Part shown: piece after piece, positions 8,953 to 18,368 of the stretch
Layout of the letters: each line of letters starts with the position of its first letter
Position numbering within the stretch: position 1 is the stretch's first letter
Assembly (NCBI RefSeq): GCF_003466125.1
Contig: NZ_QSOC01000002.1
Location: 62,001-126,000, forward strand
DNA: 64,000 nucleotides
Direction: 5' to 3'
From: Collinsella sp. TM10-22
Lineage (GTDB): Bacteria; Actinomycetota; Coriobacteriia; Coriobacteriales; Coriobacteriaceae
Position numbers and translations under genes: made by a program
Notes under the pieces: model-generated
Database searches by the model: none
The model's input: the letters and a program-made list of their open reading frames with translations, nothing else
Told to the model about the DNA's origin: nothing

Positions 8953-11298
8953 CTATAAATCCAACGCCTTCTTCGCAGCATCGACCGGGTCGCCATCCAT
9001 GTAGAACACCGGGCTCAACCCCGAGATAATCTCGGAGGAAACGCTCTGCAGGCCCGCGATGGCGCTCAGCGGCAATATCACGCGCTTGGCGCCGGCGTTT
9101 TTGGCCACGCGCATAATGTCCTCGAGCCCGCGGATCTCATCCATAGAGCCCGACATGCGCAAGATTCCCGGAACCGCTAGCGCGGACATCACCGGGCGGT
9201 TGCACGCCGCGGAGCACAGGCCCACAAACTCGGCAAGCGAGACTTCCTCGGACAGGCCCTTGCTCTGCAGGTCGTTATAGAACAGCAGATAGTCCTTGGA
9301 GCCAATGTGCATGCCCGGCGCCACACGGTTCGCCAGGTTCACAAAGTTGTCAAACGCGGCTTCCAGCGTATCGCGCACCGGCTTATTAAAGGCAACGCCC
9401 TCGTGCTTAAACTTGCACTCGCCGGCAACGGCCTTGTTCTCCAGCTTGTACACGGCAACCTCGCCGCCCTGCGACCTACCCACGCCAAACACGTGACCGG
9501 ACAGCAGCGGGCCATCGGGAATCAACGTATCCTCGGACTGCTCGGGCACACGCACCACGTGCACGTCCTGCGGATTGTCGGCATCCATATAGCCCAGGTT
9601 GACGTCGATAAACTCGACGCCCGCCATAATCTTGAGCTGCTCCTTTACGCGGCGACGGCCCTCGATAGCGTAGTCCAGCAGCCAACGAACGTCGTCCTTG
9701 TCCATAGCCTCGTCGGGGAACAGCAGCTTGGCCAGGCCGCTAAAGGACTTGCGCACGGCGATCTCGTCACGCTTGTTAAAGTCGCTGTTAAAGCGGAAGT
9801 AGCGATCGATATGATGCGTAAAGTCCTTGCGGCGCATCTCCTTGCAAAACTCCGACAGACAGTCGGTGATTAAGCCGTAATGCCCGGTCAGCAGGCTCGA
9901 ACGCATCTTGGGAATCTCCCAGCCCGGCAGGTAATAGTGGATACGGTCGAAGAAGGCCGAATCGTTGTTAAACTCCGGCGGGAACGGATCAAACAGGTGC
10001 GTGGTCTTAAGGACGTTTTGCACGGTGTCGTTGATGTTGCCCTCAAAAACCATGGAGGCATCGGCGTTAATCTGGTCGCGGCCGCGCGCGTAGCTGCCAC
10101 TCGCCATATAGTCCTTCATGATCTGTACGGCGTTGGTGTCCTTAAAGCGCATGCCGGCGACCTCGTCGAACGTCACGCAATCCCAATGGCCCACCAAGCC
10201 CACGCGGTCGGCGCGCATGGAGTTCATACGGCCGAACAGGTTGGCCGTGGTGGTCTGCCCGCCCGAAAGCAAAATGGCGTAGGGCGAAACCTCTTTGTAG
10301 ATATGGCTCTTGCCGGTGCCGCGGGGACCAAGCTCGCACAGATTGTAGTTGCGCTCGATCAGCGGCACCATGCGCTCGATAAAGTGCAGGCGCTCCTTCT
10401 CCGAAAGCTCGCTGGGCTCATAGCCGGCAGAGCGCAGCAGCATGTTGAGCCACTCGTCGCGCGAGAAATACTGACGTTCCTCGATCATAGCGTCCAGGTC
10501 CAGGTTGGGCATCTGGATAGGCGTGAGCGACGCCACGCTAAACGGAGAGTCCTCGGGTCCGCGCTTTTTGCGCTTGGCCTTGGAGCGGCGCGGCGCATCG
10601 TCGCCAAAGACCTCCATGCCAAACTCGTCTTCCTCTTCCATGGGACGACGACACTCGATGCTCATAATGCACCAAATACCACCCTGGAGAATCTTGGAAT
10701 AGTCGCGCACGTACTCGGCCGGCATCACAAACGGCTCAATGGTCAGGTTGGCAAACGACGCCACGTAGATGTCTTTGTACTCGTCGAGCTTGGCCGTCAC
10801 CTTATCGATGATGGTAAAGCGACCCAGCTCGCGGATTTTGGACTTAATGCGCTCGGACTCGTCGGGACGCACGTAGTTATCGGTGAGGATCTTGCGGATG
10901 CGCCCCAGGCCCTCCGCCACGGCGTCCTCGTCGTCGGTTGAGCAGTACATGCCCAGCAGGTACTCCAGCACAAAGGTGGGCACGTTGGCGCCGCGCTTCA
11001 TGAGGGCCGTCAGGTCCTTGCGCACGATCTTGCCGCCAAAGTGCTCGAGCAGCTTGCCGTCCAGCACATCCATGTCGTAGCCGTCGTCCTCGGGAGCCTC
11101 GGCCACAGCCTGGGCATAGCCGTCGGTCGAGGACTCGTCCTCGGCGGGCGCCGCAACCTCATCGGGTACCGCGGCCACCGTCGGCTCCGGGGCAGGCGCG
11201 GCAGCCACGGCCTCCTCTGCAGACACCGCAGCCTGCACCGGCACATTCACATCAATCGAGGGAACTTCCCACAGATCGTCGTCATTGCCATCAAACAT
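8953..11298 (-). CDS. brxL: BREX Lon-like ATPase/protease BrxL
   Basis: About 781 residues from ATG 11298, eight bases after AGGAG. Canonical BrxL sequence begins only at LDGKLLEHFGGKIVRKDL near residue 79. Then come the AAA+ motifs GPRGTGKSHIYKE (Walker A, about 324-331) and CVTFDEVAGM (Walker B, about 372), and a Lon-type C-terminal domain with EGVAFNKPVRDTLEAAFDN. BrxL is a core type 1 BREX component that forms DNA-binding ATPase rings and is needed for phage defence. Unusual here is a roughly 78-residue N-terminal extension rich in Ala, Glu, Asp and Pro. It starts 12 bases after the pglZ stop. Confidence 0.93.
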   Translation of the reverse strand: MFDGNDDDLWEVPSIDVNVPVQAAVSAEEAVAAAPAPEPTVAAVPDEVAAPAEDESSTDGYAQAVAEAPEDDGYDMDVLDGKLLEHFGGKIVRKDLTALMKRGANVPTFVLEYLLGMYCSTDDEDAVAEGLGRIRKILTDNYVRPDESERIKSKIRELGRFTIIDKVTAKLDEYKDIYVASFANLTIEPFVMPAEYVRDYSKILQGGIWCIMSIECRRPMEEEDEFGMEVFGDDAPRRSKAKRKKRGPEDSPFSVASLTPIQMPNLDLDAMIEERQYFSRDEWLNMLLRSAGYEPSELSEKERLHFIERMVPLIERNYNLCELGPRGTGKSHIYKEVSPYAILLSGGQTTTANLFGRMNSMRADRVGLVGHWDCVTFDEVAGMRFKDTNAVQIMKDYMASGSYARGRDQINADASMVFEGNINDTVQNVLKTTHLFDPFPPEFNNDSAFFDRIHYYLPGWEIPKMRSSLLTGHYGLITDCLSEFCKEMRRKDFTHHIDRYFRFNSDFNKRDEIAVRKSFSGLAKLLFPDEAMDKDDVRWLLDYAIEGRRRVKEQLKIMAGVEFIDVNLGYMDADNPQDVHVVRVPEQSEDTLIPDGPLLSGHVFGVGRSQGGEVAVYKLENKAVAGECKFKHEGVAFNKPVRDTLEAAFDNFVNLANRVAPGMHIGSKDYLLFYNDLQSKGLSEEVSLAEFVGLCSAACNRPVMSALAVPGILRMSGSMDEIRGLEDIMRVAKNAGAKRVILPLSAIAGLQSVSSEIISGLSPVFYMDGDPVDAAKKALDL

Positions 11299-11309
11299 AG
11301 GGCACACTC

Positions 11310-14018
11310 CTAAAAACCAAAGTCAGCAACAGGGGCAAACGAAACAGCGATGGTGTACGTCTCGCGCCAAACGATCTTGCCCGTCTCGCGCTCGCGGCAG
11401 ACCAGATAGTACGGACCCTTGGCCGAGAATCCATCCGCTGCATGCAGCGCAAACTTGGCATGCACCACGCGCTCCTGCGAGTTAACAGAAGTCTTGTTGG
11501 CATGCGCCTTGACCGTATCGCTCACCTCGTTGCCACTTGCATCGGTAAACACCAGCTCGTACTCGCACGGCAAGACCTTGCCTTGGGCAGGTTCTTCCTG
11601 GATCAAGTTGACCGAGAAGAGCGAGTTGGTCACTCGACGTCCCTCACTCAGCACGCGCAGCGTCGCTGCGCGCGTATCGACAAAGTCCTTGGAACCCGAG
11701 CGCGCACGCCAAAATCCGATAACGGGCACGCAGAGCTCCTGCAGGCTCATGCCGCCGTGGACGTAGTTGTTAGTGCCGCCGGGACGCTTGAAGTGCACGT
11801 TCTCGCGCGGGGCAAATCCCTCAAAACCGGCACCCAAACGTCCCATGTCAACATTAACAAACACCTCGCATGCCTCTTCCGAAAGCTTGGCCACGGCCTC
11901 GTTGGGCACCACCAGATGACGCTTGCCGTGCATGACAGGAGCGTCAAGGAAGGGAAGGTCTGGCTTGCCGAGCATCTGGCACTCGCTGAGCTCCCGACGC
12001 GTGTAGATAAAGCCGTGGTCCGCCGTTATAACGACACGCGCACCCGGGGCGTCGGTGCACACGCGGCGTGCAAACGCGACAAGTTCCTCCACGGTGTCCG
12101 CGCAGGCATCGAAAACGTCATCCTGCGTAGCGGCCTTCTCGCCCGTGGCATCGATCTTGTTGTGGAAGAGATAGACGAGCCTAGAGTCTTTGAACAACGC
12201 TTTACGCTCGGTTCCCACCATGTTGAGGTATACGCTCGAGCGCAAAGCGCGCGCCGTGGGCTCAACATGGGCAAGCACGGCCTCGCGCTGCGGAGTCGTC
12301 GCAGTTGGCATGCCGTCAACCAGCACAAACGAACCATCCGCTGCAAGCTCAAGCGCTTGGTGAGGCAGTAGCGCGGGCATGCCCACCTCGGTAATGGAGG
12401 GAAAGACCGCCTGCATGCTAGAGACCTTGACGTTGCCGCCGCGCTCGCGCTCGAGCAGTGCCGCAACGTCGCGGGCCGCCTCATAGCGCAGCGCGTCGCT
12501 CACGATAACGACCGTCGTTTTGGCAGAGCCCACAAAGGTGGGCAACACATGCCAGTAGAACTCATCCTGCCGTTCGGGACCCTCGATGTAGCCGCAATCG
12601 GCCCACTCCCCTTGCGCAGCGGTCGCCCAGCAGGCATTGGCGTCGGCCAAGAACCAGTTGCTGTAGAGATTCTCCGCCCAGTCCACCACAGCTCGGGCAG
12701 GCTCCTCGAGCACATCGCACTCGGCGGAGCGCGCCCGCAGATACGCGGTGCACATATGGCGATAGGCAGCGTCCATGGCATACCAATCGGACGTGTAGGC
12801 ATCCCATACCTGCTGGGGTTGCGCCAGATGGAACCCGCCCGCGTGTGCCTGTCTAAACGCGCACATATCGGCCACAGCGGCAAGCAAGTCAAAGTAGCTC
12901 TCGACACGACGGTACCAGCTTAGGTCGCAGCGACGAGCAGCAAATGCGCGCGCATCCTCAACACGGTCCGCGCCCTGGGCAAACGAGCAGAACAGCTGCG
13001 AGAGCACGGCCTCATTGACGCACGGAAACACATCAAGCGAGGCCAGCACTTCGATCGGCAAGGTCTCGAACCGTGCAAAGAGTCCGCGGGCGTCCTCAAC
13101 CAAACGGCAAATCTCAAATAGGTCCTCGCTCGATGCCTGGGTATCGGCTGTCTGGTCCCACGTACGCACCGCCTCAAGGCAATAGGGCCCGTAGGCGGGA
13201 GCCACATGGCTCTCAAGCCCCTTGAGCGCTCCCTCGGGAAGCGCGGTGGATGCCGCCGTAAGGAGCACATGGGATGCAAGCATAAGCAATGAGTCACGCT
13301 CGTAAAGCGGCCCATCAAACCCATAGCAACGCACGATGAAGGCAGAGAGCACATCACGCACGCAGTACTTGTCCACCAACTCGGCCAGCGCCTCGGGGCC
13401 CTCGTGCAGCAGCGTGGTCATACAGCCGCGCAGTACAAACGCGGGCCGCGCGTCGACAAACTCTTTACCGCCAAATATCACCGCAAGGATGCCGAGTTCG
13501 ATATCGGATGCGCCCGAGGCGTGCGGAACACACGCGGCAAACTTAGCACAGCGGGTCTTGGCATCAAAGAACGTCTTGTGCTCGCGCAGGCTCTCGCGCA
13601 CGGCGTCGATATTCTCGATGCCCAGCTGATCGGCCAAAAGCGAAAGATAGTCAGCCTGGAACTGATCGGCATACAGCTCAACATCGGCAAGCCAATCACC
13701 CTCAAGCCTGCCGCGCGGGCAACGGCGATACAGCAAGATATCGCTCGCAAGGTCATCGCGGTTGATAAGCTTCTTGACGGCAAACATACGGCCCTCGCAG
13801 GCCTCAACAAAGCGCACCGGGCGCTCAAAGTCACCGTGGGCGGGCATAACGCCGGCATCGGCCCCCGCGCCGTCGAAGCCCTCGGCGGCCAATCGCTCAA
13901 ACTCATGGGCAAACTCGCCGTCCGCATCGTGCCAAACCACAACACGGCGCGGCGCGCATGAGGACAACGGCTGCAAAAACCGCAGCTTGAGCTGTTCTTC
14001 TACATCGATCTTGGGCAT
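11310..14018 (-). CDS. pglZ: BREX phosphatase-like protein PglZ (type A)
   Basis: A 902-residue protein starting at ATG 14018 with AAGGAT upstream. The N-terminus has VVVWHDADGEF, a PglZ hallmark. The alkaline-phosphatase-superfamily core appears as VIVSDALRYEAARDVA near residue 505 and VVITADHGFIYTR near 655. PglZ is a core protein of all BREX types, needed for methylation-linked phage exclusion; its exact catalytic role is unsettled. It lies between the C-terminal pglX piece and brxL, the usual order for type 1 BREX. Length is normal and no frame break was seen. Confidence 0.93.
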   Translation of the reverse strand: MPKIDVEEQLKLRFLQPLSSCAPRRVVVWHDADGEFAHEFERLAAEGFDGAGADAGVMPAHGDFERPVRFVEACEGRMFAVKKLINRDDLASDILLYRRCPRGRLEGDWLADVELYADQFQADYLSLLADQLGIENIDAVRESLREHKTFFDAKTRCAKFAACVPHASGASDIELGILAVIFGGKEFVDARPAFVLRGCMTTLLHEGPEALAELVDKYCVRDVLSAFIVRCYGFDGPLYERDSLLMLASHVLLTAASTALPEGALKGLESHVAPAYGPYCLEAVRTWDQTADTQASSEDLFEICRLVEDARGLFARFETLPIEVLASLDVFPCVNEAVLSQLFCSFAQGADRVEDARAFAARRCDLSWYRRVESYFDLLAAVADMCAFRQAHAGGFHLAQPQQVWDAYTSDWYAMDAAYRHMCTAYLRARSAECDVLEEPARAVVDWAENLYSNWFLADANACWATAAQGEWADCGYIEGPERQDEFYWHVLPTFVGSAKTTVVIVSDALRYEAARDVAALLERERGGNVKVSSMQAVFPSITEVGMPALLPHQALELAADGSFVLVDGMPTATTPQREAVLAHVEPTARALRSSVYLNMVGTERKALFKDSRLVYLFHNKIDATGEKAATQDDVFDACADTVEELVAFARRVCTDAPGARVVITADHGFIYTRRELSECQMLGKPDLPFLDAPVMHGKRHLVVPNEAVAKLSEEACEVFVNVDMGRLGAGFEGFAPRENVHFKRPGGTNNYVHGGMSLQELCVPVIGFWRARSGSKDFVDTRAATLRVLSEGRRVTNSLFSVNLIQEEPAQGKVLPCEYELVFTDASGNEVSDTVKAHANKTSVNSQERVVHAKFALHAADGFSAKGPYYLVCRERETGKIVWRETYTIAVSFAPVADFGF

Positions 14019-14041
14019 GAATATCCTTACCGTATCTGCAG

Positions 14042-15010
14042 TTACTTAATCTTCGCCAGCACATCCTGAAGCTTGGCGTAGTTAACCTTGACGCCGTCAT
14101 CCAGGTCGATCTTAATCATCTGGTCTGCCAAGTGGTGCAGTTTCTCCTCGTAGGCAATGGTCTCTTTGAGCTGGTCGTTGAGCTTTTTGATGCGCTTATC
14201 CAAGCGCACGCGCTCACCGCGCTCGGCACTGACAAGGGCATCGTTGGCATAGCCGATCTGCGAGCGATAGCGCTCCTGCTGCTCATGCACATAGTCGGTG
14301 CGGATGCGAGCTAACAGGTCGGGCTGATAGCGATGCATGTAAACAAGGCACTTGAAGCCGTTCTTTTTGCCACTGTCGAACAGCCAGTAGATGGGGCGCT
14401 TCTTATAGGTCTGGCAGTGGTCCTTAAAGAAGTCCTTCAAAAAGTAGGTGCGGATTACCTCGCGCGAGGTGCCCTTACCGCCGAGCGCCTCGGCAATAAA
14501 GGCCAGGTTCTGCTCGAGCGTCTCCTCGCCGTACACGGTACGCACAAAGTCGATAAAGTAGCGCACGATGTCGTCGTCAAAGTACTCGTCGTCGGTGATG
14601 GGCAGCACGTTATCGCTATCGGGCATAAAGGTCACGTGCGCGGGATCAGACATCTTTGACATATAGTCGTCGATCGTGGCGCCCTGATCGGCCAGGACCA
14701 GCCCGTCCACATCCAGCGAATAGCGACCAAACATGCACCCCACGGCATAGCTTATGAGCGAGGTGATCTCGTCGCGCTTGGTACGCACGTATTTGTTGCC
14801 TTTATAGCTCTCGGGAATCTCATCTGCGGTATCGAAGATGCGCGCCACCGAAACGAACTTATCCTCGACCTCGATGGGCACCTCCCCCTCCATGTTGTAG
14901 ATCTTGGCAAAGATTCGGTTGAGCTCTTCCTCGTTCGCGCGAAGCTGCTCAAAGCGAGCATTGACCTCGGCCTTGCGAGCCTCGTATTTATCTTGAAGTA
15001 AAGTGGCCAT
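14042..15010 (-). CDS. pglX: PglX C-terminal part, encoded as a separate gene
   Basis: A 322-residue protein whose sequence belongs to the C-terminal third of BREX type 1 PglX: FEQLRANEEELNRIFAKIY near the start, VEDKFVSVARIF, FGRYSLDVDGL, and RPIYWLFDSGKKNGFKCLVY followed by MHRYQPD. In intact PglX these follow directly on the region that ends the 834-residue gene at 15798; 834 plus 322 residues gives the usual 1150-1200. The gene has its own ATG at 15010 and an AAAGGGCGG ribosome site, so it may be made as a separate subunit that joins the methylase part. The last third is coiled-coil-like, as expected for the DNA-recognition end. Confidence 0.85.
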   Translation of the reverse strand: MATLLQDKYEARKAEVNARFEQLRANEEELNRIFAKIYNMEGEVPIEVEDKFVSVARIFDTADEIPESYKGNKYVRTKRDEITSLISYAVGCMFGRYSLDVDGLVLADQGATIDDYMSKMSDPAHVTFMPDSDNVLPITDDEYFDDDIVRYFIDFVRTVYGEETLEQNLAFIAEALGGKGTSREVIRTYFLKDFFKDHCQTYKKRPIYWLFDSGKKNGFKCLVYMHRYQPDLLARIRTDYVHEQQERYRSQIGYANDALVSAERGERVRLDKRIKKLNDQLKETIAYEEKLHHLADQMIKIDLDDGVKVNYAKLQDVLAKIK

Positions 15011-15042
15011 GACAGACCGCCCTTTCTTTGTTGAAAAGTGCG

Positions 15043-15072
15043 GCTATGCAAATTTAAAATTTGCACTAGCCA
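15043..15072. other. Palindrome in the pglX split junction
   Basis: GGCTA and TGCAAATTT pair with AAATTTGCA and TAGCC around a two-base centre, a 14-bp stem with one bulged base. It lies in the 121-bp AT-rich gap between the HEPN-like gene and the C-terminal pglX gene. It could be an operator, a weak terminator or a scar of the insertion. Confidence 0.6.
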
Positions 15073-15131
15073 GCTAAACAATTAACAGATTTAAATTCTT
15101 TACGGATTAAAGCGCGTCGTTTATTAATCCC

Positions 15132-15797
15132 CTAGTGTTTGTTGCTCTTTCTATGAATGAGCTTTTCAAATTCGCCTCTGCCAGCGTCCTTAAAATAAAA
15201 ACGAGCGTCAATATCAATCGCCTTTATCCAGTCGGTAAACGCCTTTTGAGGCAGAAGCATCATGGCAGTCGTTTTTCCACTTGAACCACCAGCTTTATCC
15301 TCGAGAAGCATCATTCCATTCGGGAAGTAATACGTACACCCATGTGCAAGTGAATTGCGGATATGAGTTAGTAAAGTCATTCCTTTACCTGAGTCTTTAG
15401 GTTCGGGACCCTTGCGACCAGAGATTGTATAAGGTTGAATACAGAGGACCCTCGGACTAACGATATCAATCGGAGCTTCAATCTCTTGTTTAACTCCATC
15501 AGCCGACTTTTGATTTACAGTTGTTTTAAATCCATATTCCTCAATCACATCTCCAAGATTATCAGCCATAAGTAATTCACGCTTCCCGGAAGGCACCCCT
15601 TCATACTCAAGAAGAGTATCGAATGGCAATTGTTTCAATCCATAATCAGAGGCGGTTCTTCTTTGAGAAGCAGAGTTAGCTACAGATTTAGTCACAAAGA
15701 AATCCCAAATAGAAGAAATCTCATCCGGAGTCCAATAGCTAGATTCATGCAGAGACATATGAAATGAAGATATACAGGCTTTGTCCATAACCAGCAC
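15132..15797 (-). CDS. HEPN-motif protein inserted between the pglX halves
   Basis: Up to 221 residues, starting at GTG 15797 directly after the TAG of the N-terminal pglX gene, or at ATG 15788 (MDKACISSFHMSL). Near residue 150 is LLTHIRNSLAHGCTYYF, which fits the HEPN ribonuclease motif R-x4-H (RNSLAH) and the RN-x-x-x-HG pattern of the pEK499_p136-type HEPN nucleases. HEPN proteins are commonly RNA-cutting toxins in phage defence. The gene is clearly AT-richer than the BREX genes around it and uses different codons, pointing to recent acquisition. The family call rests on this motif and its setting only. Confidence 0.6.
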   Translation of the reverse strand: MLVMDKACISSFHMSLHESSYWTPDEISSIWDFFVTKSVANSASQRRTASDYGLKQLPFDTLLEYEGVPSGKRELLMADNLGDVIEEYGFKTTVNQKSADGVKQEIEAPIDIVSPRVLCIQPYTISGRKGPEPKDSGKGMTLLTHIRNSLAHGCTYYFPNGMMLLEDKAGGSSGKTTAMMLLPQKAFTDWIKAIDIDARFYFKDAGRGEFEKLIHRKSNKH

Positions 15798-18302
15798 CTA
15801 CACCAAAGGGTTATGTTTGAAATCCCAAGAGGTTTCAAACGAATCCCAATCGGTTTTTGATAGTTCGCGGCACGAGTCGACCATGTCGTTGACCAACGGC
15901 TCCTGTTCCTCGTTCTGAATGATCGGGTAGGTTGCGATTTGGCCTACCTCGAAATTAAGCGTCGGCGAGAGCATGCTTGCGACACGCATGATCACGGAGC
16001 TGTTACAAGCTCCCTGGAGATACTTGAGTGACTCCTCGTCGCTAAAAACGCTCGTGCCCGCCACATCAAAGATATGCCCAGCAGGCTTAAAACGAAACGC
16101 AATGGACCCGCTTGAAATCTTCGACCAGGTAATCGATGGGCTAAAGAAGCAGTTTGTATTCTGTGGCCTGGAAAGCAATCTACCATTCTGGTCTTTGTAA
16201 TTACGGATCTCCTGTCCGTCATTCTCCCAGTTAACAACTGAGCTATTATTTCCGTACCATTTGCGGAAATCGCCGCCCTTGTTGTAGGGGAACCACTTGC
16301 AAGCGCTTTCAATCGACTCTTGAATAGATCCACAGGAATAGACGCTCTTGCAATCATCGACTTCCCACCACTCGCGAACGAAACGAGCGTTCTCGCCAGT
16401 AGCAAGCCCTTGGCGCGGCTTGCCATACTCACTGAGCTGTTTTGCGTTTCCAAACGCATCCAGAAGAGCGTCACTGGCCCAATAGGCTATGGGGGTGCCG
16501 GGGATTTGCTTGAAGGTGTCGGCATCGCGGCGGTAGAACCAGCCGCAGTCGGGGTTTTGGATTGCCTCGAGGGCCTTGGGGGCCTGGGCAGCAGCACCAA
16601 CGAAGTCAGAAAGGCGCACATAGCCGCCCTTGTAGCCCTTAATGAATGAGTTGTGGAACGTATAGGTACAGATGGGCACAGTAGCGCCAGCAAAGCCCGA
16701 GTACTCAAGCTGGATGAGAGAAGTCAGCGTTCTGTCGTTGATAATCTCGTTGCGGAGCTTCTCGTAACTTCCGATAAACATCCAAACGAAAGGCGACATT
16801 ACGCCGCACTCGCCATGATCTTTAGCAAATTTGAACATGCGAACGACAAAGCTGGAGAACAGGTCGCTCTTCACGTCGGGGTAGTTCTTCTTGATCCACT
16901 TGCTCATGAATGGATTAAAGCTGCTGCTGCCCATATACGGAGGATTCGCCACGGTGCAGGTAAAACGACGGGACAGCTTTTCACAGATGGCGGCAGCGCC
17001 TTCGAGCTTAGTTTTGGTCGCAGCGGCAAAAAGGTCGTCGGAACAGCTCGCTGCGGCAGCCTTGAGCTCATCAATCTCGGCCTCTGAAGGATTGAGCAGC
17101 GAGCCAATTTCGCCCAAATGACTCAGCTCCTCGGCGAGCTTCTTGTTACCCGGCAGCTCGTCCTCCCCCAGTGGAATGCTCGAGAGCACGGTAACGTCGG
17201 CGCCAACGCCACGCCTAAAGAAGCGACGATCGTGCTCGCGGGCGCACATGGCAAGCGCCAGTTCCGCGATCTGCGCCGCGCGGGGATCGATTTCCATGCC
17301 CGTAAGGTTTTTAGTAAGAATAAGCTCGGGAATTTCGCGCTCACGATAGCCGCGCTCCTCGTACATATGGAAGAGCAATTCGAACGCATAGACCAGGATA
17401 TGGCCCGAGCCGCATGCAGGGTCACAGAGGGTTATCTCCTCGGGGCTCGAGATGCGGATGAAGTCCTCGTGCTCAGTATCGGGCTCGATGTAATATTCCA
17501 TGCGCTCGCGCAGTGAGCTCCCGGGGTTGTTGAGCATCCACAGGCGGCCGAGCGAGTTCTCGACCATATAGCGCACGATCCACTCGGGGGTGAAGAGCTG
17601 CGTGGCAGGTGCGATGTCCGCCGCCGCTGCCTTGCGCTTGGACTTAAAGAACTCGTCTTTAACGTCAGCGTTGTAGTACTGATACATCCAGCCCAGAACG
17701 GTCACGCCCTCGCGCCAGTCCTCGTCAGTGAGGACTGCGTTGAGTTTGCCCACCACGCCGTCGGCCATCATGAGCCCCTGGGGCAACAGCAGCTCCATGG
17801 CTCCGCCCACGCGTTCAAAGACGCCTGACAGGCAATCGGCAAGTTCCTCGCACTGAGCCACAAACAGATAGCGCCACAGCGGTTCATCCAAGCCCGCCAT
17901 CTTGAGCTCGGCTATGCGATCGGTATCGGCCGTCGCTATCTCCACATCCAGTGCGTTCTCCACGGCCTCGCTGCCATGGCTGCCGTCCGCACGACTTAGC
18001 ATGCGCATGCGGCTGGGGAGCCATCCGCGTGCATCCATAAAGCGAATGGCCACGATGCGGTTGAACCAGGTGTAGGCCGCACGGTCGCGCAGCGCCTCGT
18101 GACCCACCTCTGCCTGCATGCGCAGCAGTTCGTCGCGTTGCTCAATCTCAGCCGGTCTTAGGGGCAGGCCGTTGACGGTCTCGGATCCAACGGGCGCGGG
18201 TGCAGGTTCGGTGATGCCGTAGCGCACCATCTGCGCCTCCACGCCTTTGATGAGCTCCGTACGGGCCCAGGTGCAGAAGCTCTTAAGAGCAGAATCGTTC
18301 AT
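15798..18302 (-). CDS. pglX: BREX adenine-specific DNA methyltransferase PglX, N-terminal part
   Basis: An 834-residue protein with the N6-adenine methylase motifs DPACGSGHILVYAFELL (motif I, near residue 294) and VANPPYMGSS (motif IV, near 453), preceded by QLFTPEWIVRYMVENSLG. In BREX, PglX methylates one adenine of a non-palindromic site to mark self DNA. The protein ends TDWDSFETSWDFKHNPLV, a point that in intact PglX lies about two thirds along. The missing remainder is encoded at 14042-15010. The distal part (about 15800-16500) is less GC-rich than the methylase core, as expected for an exchangeable recognition domain. ATG 18302 has AAAGG upstream. Confidence 0.92.
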   Translation of the reverse strand: MNDSALKSFCTWARTELIKGVEAQMVRYGITEPAPAPVGSETVNGLPLRPAEIEQRDELLRMQAEVGHEALRDRAAYTWFNRIVAIRFMDARGWLPSRMRMLSRADGSHGSEAVENALDVEIATADTDRIAELKMAGLDEPLWRYLFVAQCEELADCLSGVFERVGGAMELLLPQGLMMADGVVGKLNAVLTDEDWREGVTVLGWMYQYYNADVKDEFFKSKRKAAAADIAPATQLFTPEWIVRYMVENSLGRLWMLNNPGSSLRERMEYYIEPDTEHEDFIRISSPEEITLCDPACGSGHILVYAFELLFHMYEERGYREREIPELILTKNLTGMEIDPRAAQIAELALAMCAREHDRRFFRRGVGADVTVLSSIPLGEDELPGNKKLAEELSHLGEIGSLLNPSEAEIDELKAAAASCSDDLFAAATKTKLEGAAAICEKLSRRFTCTVANPPYMGSSSFNPFMSKWIKKNYPDVKSDLFSSFVVRMFKFAKDHGECGVMSPFVWMFIGSYEKLRNEIINDRTLTSLIQLEYSGFAGATVPICTYTFHNSFIKGYKGGYVRLSDFVGAAAQAPKALEAIQNPDCGWFYRRDADTFKQIPGTPIAYWASDALLDAFGNAKQLSEYGKPRQGLATGENARFVREWWEVDDCKSVYSCGSIQESIESACKWFPYNKGGDFRKWYGNNSSVVNWENDGQEIRNYKDQNGRLLSRPQNTNCFFSPSITWSKISSGSIAFRFKPAGHIFDVAGTSVFSDEESLKYLQGACNSSVIMRVASMLSPTLNFEVGQIATYPIIQNEEQEPLVNDMVDSCRELSKTDWDSFETSWDFKHNPLV

Positions 18303-18368
18303 GGTTGATGAGCCTTTCTAAACGCCATAAGCCACCGGTGCGCGCTTTGGCACCGGTGACTCCGCGGG

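Noticed and set aside
7354..8958. A 534-codon plus-strand frame opposite the 450-residue BREX-tail gene
   Set aside because: The minus-strand gene has an AGGAGG site and fits the operon; the plus frame has basic, low-complexity sequence and starts inside the next gene.
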